The position numbers and the translations under genes were made by a program. The notes beneath the pieces were generated by a model. The model made no database searches, was not told the DNA's origin, and was given only the letters and a program-made list of their open reading frames with translations. From Ailanthus altissimus (lineage: Eukaryota; Streptophyta; Magnoliopsida; Sapindales; Simaroubaceae), in NCBI GenBank assembly GCA_946807835.1, contig OX327684.1:36950501-37014500 (forward strand): 64,000 nt of DNA. Reading direction: 5' to 3'. The first letter of the stretch is position 1. Each line of letters opens with the position of its first letter. This document shows positions 62,182 to 64,000 of the stretch, one piece after another.

Positions 62182-63054
62182 TCAACGGTTGCGATTGACT
62201 CTTCCAAAATCAGCAAGCTTCCTGGACCGATTGGCGCAAAACGACGCCGCAGTTGAGAGGTGGGGCTTTCCACCCGAACCCCTAATCTCGCCGGAATATG
62301 CCAAGTCCGGCGGAAAACCGCCCTTTTGGTTCCAGTGGCGATTCGGACTCGCCCTCACCAACGGACTCAAACAGAACGACAATCCAGCAGAAACGTTCTT
62401 GTTGTGACCCGTGCGCGTCCGTCTAATCGCAGGAGCCGCGGACATCGGCGTCTTCCGCCTGTCCTCCGACGAATCTCCGCTTCCCGACGGCGATCGACCG
62501 CAATCGTCGTCTGAATCCATCTCCCTCGCCGGCGACATTCCCCGATTCGATATCCTGCAATCTCTCCGACCATTGGCTACAGAACCTTCTTCCAAATAAC
62601 ACGATTTAGATTTCTTTTTCCGACGCGAAGAGAACATCGTGGAGAAGAACCAAGAAGACGGAGATGAGGACGAAGACTCGCACGAATCTCGAGGATCCGA
62701 ATTGTAGTCATCGGATCTGGACCTGAACAGATTCGAGAACAGAGAGAACCTGCCGTGCTTCTTCTTAGAGGAGGCGAAATTACCCGTGGTGGAGGAGCCG
62801 TTGTAAGTGGGACCCACTTGAGGAGTGCTATAGAAGCGGTGGTGGTAAGCCCGCGTGGAGGCGGTTGTGTCGTCTGATTTTCGGCGAGTGACGTAGGGAG
62901 AAACGGAGCGAGGGAATATAAGAGGAGCCGGTTCTTGTTGTTGGGCTTGAGCTTGAGCTTGGGCGGCGATAAGAGCGAATAGGCGTTGACGGAGACAGGA
63001 AGCGCAGACGCCGACGCTGCTACTGAGGTCGGATGGATGTTTCTTACACCTCAT
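62182..63054 (-). CDS. Conserved plant protein of unknown function (At2g44600/At3g60200-like)
   Basis: Intronless, 290 residues. It opens with a CxxH/CxxC-like N-terminus, MRCKKHPSDLSSSVGVCASC then LRQRLFALIAAQ, a signature I recognise from a small family of uncharacterised plant proteins with potential zinc ligands (C3, H6, C17, C20). The rest is mostly disordered: an Ala-Gln repeat (QAQAQAQ), then Ser- and Arg/Lys-rich blocks (FSLFSNLFRSRSDDY, SSSSSPSSWFFSTMFSSRRK) and a basic C-terminus that keeps the conserved-looking SAGLSFCLSPLVRASPN. No enzyme motif is visible. GC content exceeds the surroundings. Its place after RABH1B fits Arabidopsis At2g44600 and the paralogue At3g60200, recalled from memory. 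Confidence 0.82.
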   Translation of the reverse strand: MRCKKHPSDLSSSVGVCASCLRQRLFALIAAQAQAQAQQQEPAPLIFPRSVSPYVTRRKSDDTTASTRAYHHRFYSTPQVGPTYNGSSTTGNFASSKKKHGRFSLFSNLFRSRSDDYNSDPRDSCESSSSSPSSWFFSTMFSSRRKKKSKSCYLEEGSVANGRRDCRISNRGMSPAREMDSDDDCGRSPSGSGDSSEDRRKTPMSAAPAIRRTRTGHNKNVSAGLSFCLSPLVRASPNRHWNQKGGFPPDLAYSGEIRGSGGKPHLSTAASFCANRSRKLADFGRVNRNR

Positions 63055-64000
63055 TTACTTGACAACTAATATATTATTCTGTGTTATTTAGTAATACTAG
63101 TAGTATTCTATGTATTTGTATATGAATGTGTAAGGTTTTTTGTGTGTGTATGTGCATATGATTGTTCTTTTCTTATTGTTGATTATATTATATGTTCTTT
63201 GTTGGGGTTGGTGGCACTTGGGGTGGGGGTTGTGTTTTTGCTGTAAAATGAAGAGATCTGATGAGGAAATCAAAGGAAGAGGCTTTGTCTTGTTCTACTT
63301 CTCTCCAGTTTCAGAAAATGAGAGATAGAGAGAGAAGACAGAGTCTGCCATATGATATGAGAAGGAAGAGAGTTTTTTATTTTAGTATTTGTGGGTAATT
63401 TGGTATCTTTCTTTATTTATTGCATTTTAAAAAGAAAAGGTAATTGAGTGTGAGTCAATGTTATTTTTTTTATACATATATATATATATATATAATGCCA
63501 CGCTGTCTCCAAAAAGCAAGATCTACAGACTCATGGTATGCGCGCATTTACTTTCGCAGGTGGGAATGGGATTGATTAACAAGTTTGTTGCCAAATATTT
63601 GTTATTAAGTAATTACCATATATTAAGTTTTGATTACTAGAAAAGCAAGTAGCAATTACACATTTTCCTTTTTTCTTTTCTTTTGTTAATCAAATTTGTT
63701 TCATAAACCAGGCTTGCAAGTGTTGACTCTTTAATTTTATTAGATTAGGTGGATTTGTAATGATTACCTCATCCAAAATGTTTCTTCAATATTGCTTACC
63801 TTACCTGTTTTGCTTGTTTGTTTTATTTTATGTTAATCATTGGGGCTTTGATTATTGGCGTGGAAAATGAAGAAGAATTGCAGCTGTGTTATTTAGAACC
63901 TAAACAGAGCATTAATTTAAAATGAAGCCCACGCCACATGGGAGGCGCGTGCTGTAGTGAAAATCAGTTGAGAAGGTGCCAAAGTTAGGTGTCCCTCGGC
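63055..64000. other. Upstream region of the 62-kb gene; no gene seen
   Basis: Presumed promoter and leader of the minus-strand gene. It has GT-rich and GAGA-rich stretches (about 63320-63350) and a (TA)n run at 63474-63495. No coding region is recognised up to the window edge. Confidence 0.5.

Noticed and set aside
62260..62599. Plus- and minus-strand frames inside the 62-kb gene
   Set aside because: Alternative frames of a GC-richer coding exon; Arg/Ser/Pro-rich shadows.

Overview
The window is nuclear DNA of a flowering plant. Every recognisable gene is a plant-type gene with GT-AG introns, long AT-rich intergenic stretches and several transposon classes. Protein similarity and gene order point to a eudicot, probably a rosid such as Citrus; the genus is an inference, not something the sequence proves.

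Layout. 1-1.5 kb (-): a scrambled, truncated piece of translation factor eIF4G. 6.26-9.46 kb: a hAT-type non-autonomous transposon with an exact 8-bp target duplication, whose interior is almost entirely a 42-bp minisatellite. 11.3-13.5 kb (+): a PCRK-like receptor-like cytoplasmic kinase with a stop codon in the catalytic loop. 13.7-18.1 kb (-): a decayed Ty1/copia element with both LTRs. 20.0-20.6 kb (-): an FLZ zinc-finger gene. 23.5-25.5 kb (-) and 25.8-27.2 kb (+): mitochondrial ATP synthase delta' and a ribosomal protein S11 copy, sharing a short divergent promoter. 30.1-31.0 kb (+): an ATL4-like RING-H2 ligase. 33.8-35.2 kb (-): a GPI-anchored-type secreted protein. 36.4-41.6 kb (+): chloroplast chaperonin 10, with a 4.1-kb intron holding a large foldback structure. 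42.6-44.9 kb (-): a TGD4-like gene with a stop codon in exon 1. 46.5-47.1 kb (+): an invertase/pectinesterase inhibitor. 48.7-49.9 kb (-): mitochondrial acyl carrier protein. 53.9-56.0 kb (+): the Rab6-type GTPase RABH1B. 57.1-59.1 kb (+): a purine permease. 62.2-63.1 kb (-): a conserved plant protein of unknown function.

Genes together. They are independent housekeeping and signalling genes, not an operon. The order FLZ, CPN10, TGD4-like, mtACP, RABH1B and the 62-kb unknown gene matches, from memory, Arabidopsis At2g44670 down to At2g44600. eIF4G, ATL4 and CPN10 match the duplicated block At3g60240-At3g60210. The window is therefore probably an ancestral eudicot block.

Notable points. Two otherwise intact genes carry a single in-frame stop, and the S11 copy has a 2-bp insertion; these may be pseudogenes, null alleles or assembly errors. 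I found no convincing new molecular system. The most unusual structures are the hAT element filled with a higher-order minisatellite and the foldback complex in the CPN10 intron. Exon boundaries were read by eye from splice signals, frame and family similarity; no alignment or search was run.
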